Shown piece by piece: positions 51,900 through 60,257 of a DNA stretch of 64,000 nt. The notes beneath the pieces were generated by a model that saw nothing but the letters and a program-made list of their open reading frames with translations, was not told the origin of the DNA and did not search any database. The stretch is from Bacteroidia bacterium. Lineage in GTDB: Bacteria; Bacteroidota; Bacteroidia; J057; JADKCL01. Within the stretch, counting starts at the first letter, position 1; every line of letters begins with the position of its first letter. Location of the stretch: the NCBI GenBank assembly GCA_020635905.1, contig JACJYV010000006.1, forward strand, positions 372,001 through 436,000, in the 5' to 3' direction. Both the position numbers and the translations under genes were made by a program.

Positions 51900-52820
51900 A
51901 TGCCTTCACTTGCCCACGGCATCATTGCCCTGTTTTTATTTCTACTCGCAGACACAGAGCCTGGTTATCACCGCAAGGATCTGGGGCTCAGGGGCAATCT
52001 GAAAGCGTACCGCGAAAAGAGCTTTTTTGCAGAAAAAGGCAAAAACGGCCTGGTGACGGGCGAACCCTTTCAGGGGCAATCTCAGGTGGCAGCCTTATTT
52101 AACCCCAAAGGCAGGATTATTGCAGAAAAAACCTTCACAGATCAGGGAGAAATGGAATACCGCGAAGAATTTTCCTGGAATGAAAAAGGCAAAATCCAGG
52201 GTTCAGTAAGGTGGGATGAGGAGGGGGAAATTCTGCAAAAACTGACTTTCAAATACGATGAATTGGGCCGCATGACCGATCAAAAGGTGGTGGACGCCAA
52301 CGACAAGGTCATCAGCCGCAAGGCTTTTACCTTTGATATGATGGGCCGCAAGGTACGGGAGGCCACTTTTGACCAGAACGGGATGAGAACCTCGGCCACG
52401 GAATTTTCCTTTGGCAAGGATTCCAAATCTTATGAAGAGTATGTGTATGAAGGCGAAAATCTGCTCAAAAGCAGCAGCAAGTGCAATCTGGGCGCTAATG
52501 GAAAGCTGGCCGAACGCATTATCAATGACCCCCGTGGCTGGCTGATGGAAAAAATCGAGTACCAGTACGACACAGAAGACCGCCTGGTGCGCCTCAAAAA
52601 GTACAACAGCGACGGCGAACTGACCTTCAAATGGGTCAAAACTTTTGACGAATTTGGCAATGTGACGGATTACAAAACCTACCACAAGGGCCTGTACCTG
52701 CAAAGCGAACTCACCACGGATTTTGAGTACGACGAAAATGGCAACTGGACCCGAAAAACGGAATTCAAAAACAAAATTCCCCACAAAATCACCGTGAGGG
52801 ATTATTTTTATTTTGATTAA
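51900..52820 (+). CDS. Secreted RHS/YD-like repeat protein (2)
   Basis: A 306-residue protein with an N-terminal hydrophobic stretch (IIALFLFLLADTEP) that probably acts as a signal peptide without lipobox. It is built from ~20-residue repeats: FKYDELGRMTDQKVV, FTFDMMGRKVREATF, YQYDTEDRLVRLKKY, KTFDEFGNVTDYKTY. The protein is a paralogue in style of the lipoprotein at 47.0 kb. No enzyme motif is visible. It lies 95 bp after comF and may be transcribed independently. Confidence 0.78.
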   Translation: MPSLAHGIIALFLFLLADTEPGYHRKDLGLRGNLKAYREKSFFAEKGKNGLVTGEPFQGQSQVAALFNPKGRIIAEKTFTDQGEMEYREEFSWNEKGKIQGSVRWDEEGEILQKLTFKYDELGRMTDQKVVDANDKVISRKAFTFDMMGRKVREATFDQNGMRTSATEFSFGKDSKSYEEYVYEGENLLKSSSKCNLGANGKLAERIINDPRGWLMEKIEYQYDTEDRLVRLKKYNSDGELTFKWVKTFDEFGNVTDYKTYHKGLYLQSELTTDFEYDENGNWTRKTEFKNKIPHKITVRDYFYFD

Positions 52821-52906
52821 TATTTTGAGCAACGAGTGTTTAGCTGCGAGTGGCGAGGTCCAGAGTGGAAGGTTCAGCCGCTCTAAGAAAATATCATCCC
52901 GCCCGA

Positions 52907-53251
52907 TTATTTCCGCACCGCCACCTGCGAAAGTCCACCACCCTGGGGCGCAAAAGTAAATTCATTTTCAGACCAACTCTGCACTTCATAATACTCCTTC
53001 ACCCAGGGATCATTGCCGTCCTTGAACCCCCACATGAGGATATCGCCGGGCTCCAATCCCCAAACACCCGTTCGGGTGCCGCTGCTATCCGTGTATTCGA
53101 GCCCTCCGTGGTCGAAATGCTCAAAAGTGGCGGAGGAAGTCTGCCATTTTCCGATCAGGGTATCCGGGAGGGTAGGGGTCTGAGAACCATTGCAGCCCAA
53201 TAAAGTGGCCAGCAGGGTGAAGGAGAACAGGTAAAATCGTGCGAATTTCAT
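52907..53251 (-). CDS. Small lipoprotein, lipocalin-like
   Basis: About 114 residues. Signal MKFARFYLFSFTLLATLLGC ends with a lipobox Cys; an ATG three codons upstream is possible. The mature domain is a compact beta-barrel-like sequence with IGKWQTSSATFEHFD (GxW strand), YTDSSGTRTGVWGLEPGDIL and YEVQSWSENEFTFAP, resembling the DUF4488/lipocalin-like small lipoproteins common in Bacteroidetes. Function unknown. The MITE-like copy lies 24 bp upstream of its start. Confidence 0.75.
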   Translation of the reverse strand: MKFARFYLFSFTLLATLLGCNGSQTPTLPDTLIGKWQTSSATFEHFDHGGLEYTDSSGTRTGVWGLEPGDILMWGFKDGNDPWVKEYYEVQSWSENEFTFAPQGGGLSQVAVRK

Positions 53252-53274
53252 ATCAATCATTAAGTTGAGTTAAG

Positions 53275-53405
53275 GGGATCTCTAAAAACAAAAGGATCAA
53301 GGCGGACACAGGTGAAGAAAGCGGGGTTTGTAATTTGATAATTGCTGTTTGCCAATTGACTATTGAGCCAGGTCCATCGACGAGATACGAAGTTTTTAGA
53401 GGATC
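53275..53405. repeat. CTCTAAAAA element, full copy (d)
   Basis: A 131-bp element between the lipoprotein and the YcxB-like gene. Ends GGGATCTCTAAAAAC and GAAGTTTTTAGAGGATCC are inverted repeats; inner words match copy c. It is the longest copy and contains a central AT-rich stretch (TTGCCAATTGACTATTG) absent from copy b. Confidence 0.7.
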
Positions 53406-53468
53406 CTTTTAAAGATAATTATTTCTTAAATGTTTAACTTTATCCCGCCTGAATTGAAATTCACGGAA

Positions 53469-54005
53469 ATGAAAATAAGCTACATCATTGAGGCCAAAGA
53501 TTTCCTGGCTTACCAACTTTACACCGCCTCCCGCTCTGATGCTGTGATCAAAAAAAGACGGCGCACCCGTTGGCTGGTGCCCATCCTTTACCTGGCCGTG
53601 GCGGGCGTGATTTCCCTGACCACCCAAAATGGGTTTTTCATGCTTCCCTTTGCCCTGGTGGGAGCTCTCTGGTTTACCTTTTATCCCTGGTATTCACGGG
53701 CCCAGTACAAACGGCATTACCAAAAACACATCAACAGCACCTACGCGGCCCGCTTTGGACAGATGACCAGCATGACCCTGGAAGCGGATTTCCTGCATCT
53801 GCACGACGAAGGAAGCGAAACCAAAATCAAAATCAGGGAAATAAAACACCTGGTGGAGATTTCCACCCACTTTTTCCTGGCTTTGCAAAAAGGCCTGTCT
53901 GTGATCATCCCCAAAGACCAGCTTCAGTCCGTGGATGCGGTCAAAAAGCATGTGACCGAACTGGGGATCAAAATCGTGGATGAGACCCAATGGAAATGGA
54001 AATAA
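53469..54005 (+). CDS. YcxB-like membrane protein
   Basis: About 178 residues; the start at 53469 is MKISYIIEAKDFLAYQLYTA, with an earlier ATG 13 codons upstream. Two membrane helices at ~37-55 and 58-75 (LVPILYLAVAGVISL, FFMLPFALVGALWF) are followed by a cytoplasmic domain of about 100 residues with HLHDEGSETKIKIREIKHLVE, fitting the YcxB-family arrangement (YcxB/DUF-type membrane protein). Function is unknown. The next gene begins 10 bp after, so a two-gene unit is likely. Confidence 0.78.
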   Translation: MKISYIIEAKDFLAYQLYTASRSDAVIKKRRRTRWLVPILYLAVAGVISLTTQNGFFMLPFALVGALWFTFYPWYSRAQYKRHYQKHINSTYAARFGQMTSMTLEADFLHLHDEGSETKIKIREIKHLVEISTHFFLALQKGLSVIIPKDQLQSVDAVKKHVTELGIKIVDETQWKWK

Positions 54006-54014
54006 TGCAACCTT

Positions 54015-54797
54015 ATGAAAAGAATTCACCTCTTTGAAGTCGAAGATTTTGCCTGGTTTCCGGGCTGGCTGCGCGATTGTGGCACCCGCTACATTGTGAC
54101 CATGCACAAAATACTTGGAACAGCGCCCCAGTTGGCCGAAATTCTGGCCCGCGGACTGCGTGCCACCAATCAAAACGAAATTTTGGATTTGTGCTCTGGC
54201 GGAGGCGGGCCCATGCCCGAAGTGGTGAAATTGCTGGAAGAAAAACACGGTTTCAAAGACCTGAAGCTGACCCTCAGCGATCTGTATCCTCATGCTGCAT
54301 TTTCGGCTGAAGTCAATGGCAAAGGAGATCCAGATTTCAAATACCTGACCACCCCGGTCAATGCCGCCGAAGTGCCTGATAACCAGGAAGGATTGCGCAC
54401 CATGGTCTGCTCCATGCACCACATGCGCCCCGAGGTGGCCAAAAGCATCCTGGCCGATGCCAAAGCCGACCGCAAGCCCATTTGCATATTTGAGATCAGC
54501 GACAACAGCTTCCCCAAATGGATCTGGTGGACGGCCATTCCCGTCAATTATATCATGACATATTTCATAACCCTGCTGGTGCGCCCCATGACCTGGCAGC
54601 AGTTGGTATTTACCTACCTCATTCCCCTTTTACCCGCCTTCATCGCCTGGGATGGCGCAGTTTCCAATGCCCGCACCTACACCCTCGACGACATGAAAAT
54701 CCTGCTTCAGGGTCTGGAAACGGACGATTACAAGTGGGAAATGGGGGTTATCAAAGGAAAGGGCAAAAAACTTTACCTGCTGGGCTTGCCCGTCTGA
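54015..54797 (+). CDS. Class I SAM-dependent methyltransferase-like protein with membrane segment
   Basis: A 260-residue protein. ILDLCSGGGGPMPEVVKLLEE at ~57-76 is the SAM-binding glycine-rich motif (motif I), LTLSDLYPH (~87) the acidic motif II, and STMVCSMHHMRPE the post-motif region. Around residues 175-215 two hydrophobic stretches (ITLLVRPMTWQQLVFTYLIP) suggest membrane association. Methyl acceptor unknown. It starts 10 bp after the YcxB-like gene and may be co-transcribed. Confidence 0.82.
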   Translation: MKRIHLFEVEDFAWFPGWLRDCGTRYIVTMHKILGTAPQLAEILARGLRATNQNEILDLCSGGGGPMPEVVKLLEEKHGFKDLKLTLSDLYPHAAFSAEVNGKGDPDFKYLTTPVNAAEVPDNQEGLRTMVCSMHHMRPEVAKSILADAKADRKPICIFEISDNSFPKWIWWTAIPVNYIMTYFITLLVRPMTWQQLVFTYLIPLLPAFIAWDGAVSNARTYTLDDMKILLQGLETDDYKWEMGVIKGKGKKLYLLGLPV

Positions 54798-54909
54798 ATC
54801 CAACTTGGGAAAAGAAGGGAAATTTTATAATTTGGGGAATAGTTCACCCCTGCCCGCTTGTTTTACCTCCGCTCCGTAAATCCAAGGTTTTAATCGAATT
54901 TGCTGCTGT

Positions 54910-55311
54910 ATGGAAGCGAAGACCAAGGCTATTTATGCGAAATTTATCACGGAAGACATTGTAGAAATTTCGGGTAACCCGGAATGGGAAGGCAATATCA
55001 CCCTGGAAAATGCGCAGGAATTCTGGCCCTTGTTCAAAGAAATGGTGGGCGACCGCATCGTGGGCTCTCTGACCTTTCTTTCTGAAAATTACATTGACGG
55101 CGATGCCCGCGACTACCTGATGACCAGCGAGCCAGTGGCCAAAGCGACCGCCATTGTGGCCGATTCCTTTATGAAATCCATGATCGGAAACTTTCTGATG
55201 AAGGTGCGCAAATCAGAGATTCCCACCCGCATCTTTTCCGACCCCGAAGAAGCCAGAGCCTGGATCCGCGAGTGCCTCGCAGAATATAAATCCAGAAACC
55301 CTGGGTTGTAG
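54910..55311 (+). CDS. STAS/SEC14-like domain protein
   Basis: A 133-residue cytosolic protein with start ATG at 54910 (MEAKTKAIYAKF). The sequence ITLENAQEFWPLFKEM ... KATAIVADSFMKSMIGNFLM ... EIPTRIFSDPEEARAWI has the alternating beta-alpha pattern of the STAS/SEC14-like 'DUF7793' group, known from Bacteroidetes and thought to bind lipids or regulators. No functional residues can be assigned. Downstream is a 360-bp gap with heptad-like words. Confidence 0.65.
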   Translation: MEAKTKAIYAKFITEDIVEISGNPEWEGNITLENAQEFWPLFKEMVGDRIVGSLTFLSENYIDGDARDYLMTSEPVAKATAIVADSFMKSMIGNFLMKVRKSEIPTRIFSDPEEARAWIRECLAEYKSRNPGL

Positions 55312-55422
55312 TTGTTGGTTGTTAGTTGTTGGTTTTTAGTTCCCACAAGGTGGTGCCTTTGGTATGAGTTTTTGGTTGGATTAACTGTAAACCGCATACT
55401 GTAAACTGTAACCGTAAACCGT
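55311..55422. repeat. Heptad word repeats, TAGTTGTT and AACTGTA types
   Basis: First TAGTTGT TGGTTGT TAGTTGT TGGTTTT TAGTTCC directly after the STAS-like gene, then AACTGTA AACCGCA TACTGTA AACTGTA ACCGTA AACCGTA ending in T8. It shows that the word changes between sites but the 7-bp phase is kept. The 250 bp from 55423 to the acetyltransferase start show no gene I trust. Confidence 0.65.
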
Positions 55423-55672
55423 ATTTTTTTTCGAAAATTCTTACCTCGACCCCTGAAATATTATCTTTTACTGAGGCATTCCTCCCGCCTGATTCCCTGA
55501 AATTGGGTAGTTCTTCTAACGGAAAACCGGGAGCGATGTAATACCGGAAAAAATATTGTAATTCTTCCGGGGCGGGGAGTTCGTACCTTTGAGACAGCAA
55601 CAACACCTTTTTTTAAACCGTATTTTTCAGACAGTAAGAATCCTGCGGGATTCAGGCAACCAAAACCAAACA

Positions 55673-56200
55673 ATGAATACCATTCCTAAACTGTGGATTC
55701 GACCGGCAGATTCGAATCACCTCGATGAAATTCTTGCCCTGTGGCAAAACGATCCCTCTTATCCTTCCTGTACCCTTCAGCAAATTGAAAACGCCTTTTG
55801 GGGCCATTCTCTCAACCACGGATTCCTGGTCGCAGTGGATCTCAACGGCCAGGTGAAAGGCTGGGCCGCTTTGCTGCCCATCATTCCCCCCGATGGTGCT
55901 TCTCAGTTCGAAGCCCGCCTGGTGGTTTTCAATCACCCCAATACCGAGGCCTGCCTGCGGGCCCGCCTGCTGAAATCGGCCTGCGCTTTCGCCATTTCCA
56001 CTGACCTGAGAGCCATTTATTGCGGCGCATCGTTTTTTAAAGGAGAGGAAAAAGAGACAGCCCTTAACCTGGGATGGGAAGCCCTGGGCGAAATTTCCCC
56101 TAACCACCAGGAAGATTTGTGGGCATTTCGCGTGCCCAAGGTGAGCGAAGGGCCGGTCCAGTTGGGTCACACCCGCCTCTTCACCTCCCGCAACTCCTGA
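55673..56200 (+). CDS. GNAT-like acetyltransferase
   Basis: About 175 residues; the ATG at 55673 (MNTIPKLWIRPADSNHLDEI) is preferred over an upstream extension. The order beta1-alpha1 (LWIRPADSNHLDEILALW), beta4 (GWAALLPIIPP, ARLVVFNHP) and the acyl-CoA site helix ACLRARLLKSACAFA, in the place of the Q/RxxGxG/A loop, are consistent with a divergent GNAT fold. The family assignment is moderate because the Q/RxxGxG/A motif is not canonical. Substrate unknown. The convergent neighbour ends 4 bp away. Confidence 0.6.
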   Translation: MNTIPKLWIRPADSNHLDEILALWQNDPSYPSCTLQQIENAFWGHSLNHGFLVAVDLNGQVKGWAALLPIIPPDGASQFEARLVVFNHPNTEACLRARLLKSACAFAISTDLRAIYCGASFFKGEEKETALNLGWEALGEISPNHQEDLWAFRVPKVSEGPVQLGHTRLFTSRNS

Positions 56201-56203
56201 TAA

Positions 56204-56668
56204 TTACTCAGACAGGTCCAGAAAAATCTCCCACACATCGCTCCACAACTCGTCGAGCGGAATCAGATATTGCTCAAAAAAAGCAAAAGCCGAGCCCCAG
56301 CTTTCCTGGTCGTACACATTCACACCCTCCGTCTCCACATAAATCCGGGCAATCTCCTGTCCTGTTTCCGTGACAAAAAGGTCCTCCCAGGTCCATTCTG
56401 CCTGGGTTTGGCTGTGCAGGAGCCCATCCAGTTCCTGAAATTGCTCCCAAAACAAATTTCGCACCCCCGGATCGCGGTGATGCAGCTCAATGCTTACCCG
56501 TGCCCGCCGGGTATCTGCATCCAGGCGAAAATAAATGTCCTTCACCCCGGTCTTGTAATTGAGCCATTTGATCTTATCCCCCCGCAAAGAGATATGCCGG
56601 GTCATGTACCGCCCAAAAGCAGTCCAGAATAATTTGCGGAGTTCAGCCCCCTCACTTTTGGAAAACAT
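56204..56668 (-). CDS. DUF4268-domain protein
   Basis: A 154-residue cytosolic protein. The sequence AELRKLFWTAFGRYMTRHIS, WLNYKTGVKDIYFRLDAD and RNLFWEQFQEL, with the acidic, Trp-rich C-terminus, matches the DUF4268 family of small Bacteroidetes proteins, some found at the C-terminus of restriction-like nucleases. Here the domain stands alone. Function unknown. It is convergent with the acetyltransferase gene. Confidence 0.8.
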   Translation of the reverse strand: MFSKSEGAELRKLFWTAFGRYMTRHISLRGDKIKWLNYKTGVKDIYFRLDADTRRARVSIELHHRDPGVRNLFWEQFQELDGLLHSQTQAEWTWEDLFVTETGQEIARIYVETEGVNVYDQESWGSAFAFFEQYLIPLDELWSDVWEIFLDLSE

Positions 56669-56789
56669 AGGGCGAAGATAAAAGAAATTCCCGTTCCGGG
56701 GATTGAAGGGGATCTGATAGGTGGCTTGGGTCTATTCAGGAGGCAAGGCATGCCCTGCCTCTTTCAATCAGAAAACTGTTCTACGTATT

Positions 56790-56895
56790 CTCACGACTCA
56801 CATCTAACCTCTATCATCTAAAATCTAATCTCTCACATCTAAGGACTAACGACTCACATCTAACATCTCCCCGTCTAACATCTCAAATCTAAAAA
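56790..56895. repeat. Heptad word repeats, ATCTAAN/GACTAAN type
   Basis: The clearest run: TCACGAC TCACATC TAACCTC TATCATC TAAAATC TAATCTC TCACATC TAAGGAC TAACGAC TCACATC TAACATC TCCCCGTC TAACATC TCAAATC TAAAAAA. It lies upstream of the DUF4345 gene; about 45 bp separate it from the start. Confidence 0.8.
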
Positions 56896-56939
56896 AATTG
56901 CTATCTTAACTTTCAGAATCACCAGACACCCTTTAAATC

Positions 56940-57335
56940 ATGAACAAAAGTAAAACTGCCTTACAGATTGTGGTGGGACTTGTGTCCGCCATTCCCGTAA
57001 TCGTTGGCTTGCAGGGCATCATCGGGGGAGTGGGAAGATACTTCCCCGGCACCACGCCCGACATCAACCTCGACAGCGAATTCAGCTTCCTCTCGGGAGC
57101 ATTTTTTGGCTACGCCCTCCTCGCCTGGTGGGTTATCAAAAACATCGAAACCGCCGTCTGGCCTTTTCGGCTCCTCACCATTGGCGTCTTCATTGGCGGG
57201 CTGGCCCGCGTGGTCTCCATCCTCCATTACGGACTTCCCAAAACCGGACTCCTGATCTCCATGTCGGCCGAACTGGCTTTTCCCCTGCTCATCCTCTGGC
57301 AAAATGCCGTGGTGAAAGCTGCTTCCAAACCCTGA
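56940..57335 (+). CDS. DUF4345-like integral membrane protein
   Basis: A 131-residue protein with four hydrophobic segments: LQIVVGLVSAIPVIVGLQGI, FLSGAFFGYALLAWWVI, LLTIGVFIGGLARVVSI and a final AELAFPLLILWQNAVV. The GRYFPGTTPDINLDSEFSFL loop after helix 1 and GGLARVVSILHYGLP are the features of DUF4345 family proteins in proteobacteria and Bacteroidetes. Function unknown. The next gene starts 97 bp after. Confidence 0.8.
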   Translation: MNKSKTALQIVVGLVSAIPVIVGLQGIIGGVGRYFPGTTPDINLDSEFSFLSGAFFGYALLAWWVIKNIETAVWPFRLLTIGVFIGGLARVVSILHYGLPKTGLLISMSAELAFPLLILWQNAVVKAASKP

Positions 57336-57432
57336 GGAAAAACCCGGCTTCCAGATTGCGGCCATCGCCGATTCTCCGCCCGTACGGGCGGAGCCTGATT
57401 CCCATTGAATTCACCCCCAAAAATCACCTATA

Positions 57433-59403
57433 ATGTCATTCAAATCCATTTTCCGCACCCTCACCGGACAAAACAAAGGCCTTCACCAACACACCACCGG
57501 CCTCAAAAACCTGAAAAATGATTTTCCCGCCGAACACCCAGGACGCGATTGCATCGACGATCTGATCTGCGAAATCCTCGAAGGCGATGTGGAAATCATG
57601 AAGATTCCCGCCACGGACCGTTTCGACGTTCCCCCCACAGGAGCACGGCAGATCTGGGAAAACCAATATGCCAACCAGAAAGTCGAACCCCTGCAATATT
57701 ATTACCCTGAAGGTCTGTTTACGGGCAAAAAAGAGAAGCCGCTGGTCGAAATCCTGCGCTTTGCGAAGGCCAATAACTACAAAGTCAAAGCAGCCGGGTC
57801 CGGCCATTCCTTTTCCGACGTGGCCACTACTTACGACCTGTTCATCAACACCCACGGTCTTTGCAAGGTATCTTCCGACACCACCATCCAGTCGCGCAAC
57901 ATGAAGCCGGGCGACGATCCGGTCATCATCGCGGGTGCCATCGAGGGAGCCATTCAGCAAAGCTGGCTCGTGCCCAACGTAACCCTGGCCAATAAAGCCG
58001 TCAGCTGGGACGGATACGAGCCCCTCAAAAACAAAACCCTGGTGGAAATGCAATGCGGCATCCGCCTGCATTACCTGAATGAAGTGCTGGAAGCCTGGGA
58101 CCTGGGCCTTTCCAACATGGGCGGCTACGATGGACAGACCATTGTGGGTGCCACCATGACTTCCACCCATGGCACGGGCATCACCCTGCCACCCTTCCCT
58201 GACTCAGTCAGGTCGCTGGTGCTCTGCACCACCAGTCCCTGGACGGGCAAAGCCACGGTGCATGGCGGGGGAGGCTCACAGGGCAAAAATGGCGAAGTAT
58301 ATCTCTACCGCCTGGAAAGCGCCAGCAACCCCGTTTGCCAGGCCGACCGCTACAACGATCCCCAAATTGGCCTCATCCAGGACGACGAGGTTTTTCATGC
58401 TGCCATCTGCAATATGGGCACCTTCGGGATCATTTATTCCTTTACCATTGAGGTCATGCAGAAATATTACCTGCGCGAAACCCGGGAAATGACCAATCTG
58501 GAAAGCGTCCTCCATCGCCTCAAACCTGTGGACCCCACCCCGGAAAATCCCATGGGTTACCCCAAACTCCTGACCGAATACCGCCATGTGGAGCTGATTG
58601 TACATCCTTACCCCCTGGACGAAAACGGAAAAGTGGTCGAAATGACCGAACCCGATCCCACCAAATATTACAAGTATTTCAAGGTCATTCTGGAAAAGTG
58701 GAACATTGCCAAACCCGATGCGGTCAACAATCCCAAGGACGGGCACCGCAATTACCTTTCGGGCTTTCTGGGCAAATTTCGTCTTTCATTCGACGTCACC
58801 ACCACCATCTTTTATAATTGTCCCAGCCTGATCCCCATGCTCATCACCAAGGCCATGACCTCCCTCGAAGACTGCGACCATGTGGCCGTGGCGCCAGAGA
58901 TATTTGTCAACGGCATGAGCCAGTACTCGGGATTTGGGAACGAAATTGCCTATCCCCTCGAAGACGGAAAGGGCCTTTACAGCAACCAATGGTTCGAAGC
59001 TTCCATCAACCGCATCCACAAACTGGCTCAGAGTAACCGCCTCAACGGGCAGACTTATCAGAGCAGTCCTTTTTCGGTGCGCTTCGTAAAAAAATCAAAT
59101 GCCCTGCTCTCCATGCAGCATGGGATTGATACGGCCATGATCGAGCTGGATCTGGCGTACGGAGATTATGGTGGGATGGAATTGCTTTACCGCCTGCAAA
59201 GCCAGGAATACAGCCACGGGGGCATCCCTCACTGGGGCCTGGAATTCGACCAAATGACCGGCAGCAACGACCTGATTTCCCGCCTGTATCCCAAAACCCT
59301 CTCCCGCTGGAAAGCCGTTTACGACATCTTCAATGCCGACGGCCGCTTCAATAATTCCTTCACCGACCGGGTAGGGTTTTCAATGGTGGATTTCAGGAGG
59401 TAA
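57433..59403 (+). CDS. FAD-linked oxidase (L-gulonolactone/D-arabinono-lactone oxidase family)
   Basis: A 656-residue protein of the VAO flavoprotein superfamily. The N-terminal PP-loop region VKAAGSGHSFSDVATTYDLF at ~118-137 is the FAD-binding block, with His in GHS placed like the covalent-FAD His of some aldonolactone oxidases. IVGATMTSTHGTGITLPPFP at ~235-254 is the family signature. It is about 200 residues longer than yeast or plant lactone oxidases, with the extra length in the substrate domain. Ascorbate-pathway-type lactone oxidation is the family norm, but the longer cap may mean other substrates. No signal peptide is evident. Confidence 0.82.
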   Translation: MSFKSIFRTLTGQNKGLHQHTTGLKNLKNDFPAEHPGRDCIDDLICEILEGDVEIMKIPATDRFDVPPTGARQIWENQYANQKVEPLQYYYPEGLFTGKKEKPLVEILRFAKANNYKVKAAGSGHSFSDVATTYDLFINTHGLCKVSSDTTIQSRNMKPGDDPVIIAGAIEGAIQQSWLVPNVTLANKAVSWDGYEPLKNKTLVEMQCGIRLHYLNEVLEAWDLGLSNMGGYDGQTIVGATMTSTHGTGITLPPFPDSVRSLVLCTTSPWTGKATVHGGGGSQGKNGEVYLYRLESASNPVCQADRYNDPQIGLIQDDEVFHAAICNMGTFGIIYSFTIEVMQKYYLRETREMTNLESVLHRLKPVDPTPENPMGYPKLLTEYRHVELIVHPYPLDENGKVVEMTEPDPTKYYKYFKVILEKWNIAKPDAVNNPKDGHRNYLSGFLGKFRLSFDVTTTIFYNCPSLIPMLITKAMTSLEDCDHVAVAPEIFVNGMSQYSGFGNEIAYPLEDGKGLYSNQWFEASINRIHKLAQSNRLNGQTYQSSPFSVRFVKKSNALLSMQHGIDTAMIELDLAYGDYGGMELLYRLQSQEYSHGGIPHWGLEFDQMTGSNDLISRLYPKTLSRWKAVYDIFNADGRFNNSFTDRVGFSMVDFRR

Positions 59404-60257
59404 GAAAAAAGCCCCTCCGGGGCGGATTATTGGTCGCACAAACGGATTGGAGAGGAGAGCCCTGGAGGGGCGGATCATGGGTAGAACAAACGGATTAGAG
59501 AGGAGAGCCCCGGAGGGGCGGCTCCTCTGCCTTGTGCTGGATGGAACCGCCCCGCCGGGGTCGGAAATTTCATGCCTGCTTCCCAGGCTACAATAATGTG
59601 ACCGCGCTGCAGTCAGCCCACTTTGCCGCCATAACCGTAAGGATGTCCCCAATCTCAACCGAGCCCGAAGGGCGAAAATGGACCCCAGCGGGGTCAAATT
59701 ATTGTAGAAATACCATCCCAAATTTCCACGACCCCGGCTCCGCAGGAGTCCCGCAGGGAAGGGGTCGAATTATTTTTCCTCCGGACCCTATTCCCGCGAA
59801 AAATGATTATCAAAATTAATGGCCAGAGCGCCGCTGGGTAAATAATGCGACCGCTCTGCGGTCGTGCCCCTCACCTCCAAATCTTTGGCTACAATAATGT
59901 GACCGCGCTGCGGTCTTATTATTCCGGGCCTGGGCCCGGAAAATGTTATGATCCCTGGCCACCTGCGGTAAGGATTGCTTTGCGATCCCGAAAGCTTTCG
60001 GGATTGCACCCTTCAACCCACGAAACGCGGATAACAACCCCTTGGCGATCCCGATAATTATCGGGATTGCGTGACCCATGAACCCTTAAGTTTATGCCAG
60101 GGAGCGACTTCATTGCGGCCTTTGCACCCTTCATCCAACGATCTGCGGAAAACAACCCCTTTGCGGCCTTTGCGTGACCCTTCAAACCCAAAAACCCACG
60201 CACCGTTTATCCCGAATTTTTCCTATTTTTAAAGTTGACGATACAAATCACCATCCA
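59404..60257. repeat. Palindrome- and repeat-rich intergenic region
   Basis: It contains a tandem 48-bp repeat (units begin 59411, 59459, 59507: GCCCCTCCGGGGCGG, GCCCTGGAGGGGCGG, GCCCCGGAGGGGCGG), two long direct matches GGCTACAATAATGTGACCGC (59586 and 59887, 301 bp apart), and many palindromes such as GACCGCGCTGCGGTC, GACCCCAGCGGGGTC, CCCGAAAGCTTTCGGG, CCCGATAATTATCGGG, CCGGGCCTGGGCCCGG and GCCCCGGAGGGGC. Short words GCGGCCTTTGC recur at 60.1 kb. No gene is supported; the long frames on either strand are translations of repeats. Confidence 0.75.

Noticed and set aside
55322..55606. 94-codon minus-strand frame MLLLSQRYEL...
   Set aside because: Its C-terminal half is translated heptad repeat (AACTGTA words), and the rest shows no family features; it is left out, though a decayed gene cannot be excluded.
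56790..56895. CRISPR or ordinary microsatellite
   Set aside because: The 7-bp words differ from one another and there are no spacers; a simple tandem repeat would keep one word.
59404..60200. Minus-strand frames encoding SGALLSNPFV-type repeats
   Set aside because: They are translations of the 48-bp tandem repeat and palindromes, not proteins.
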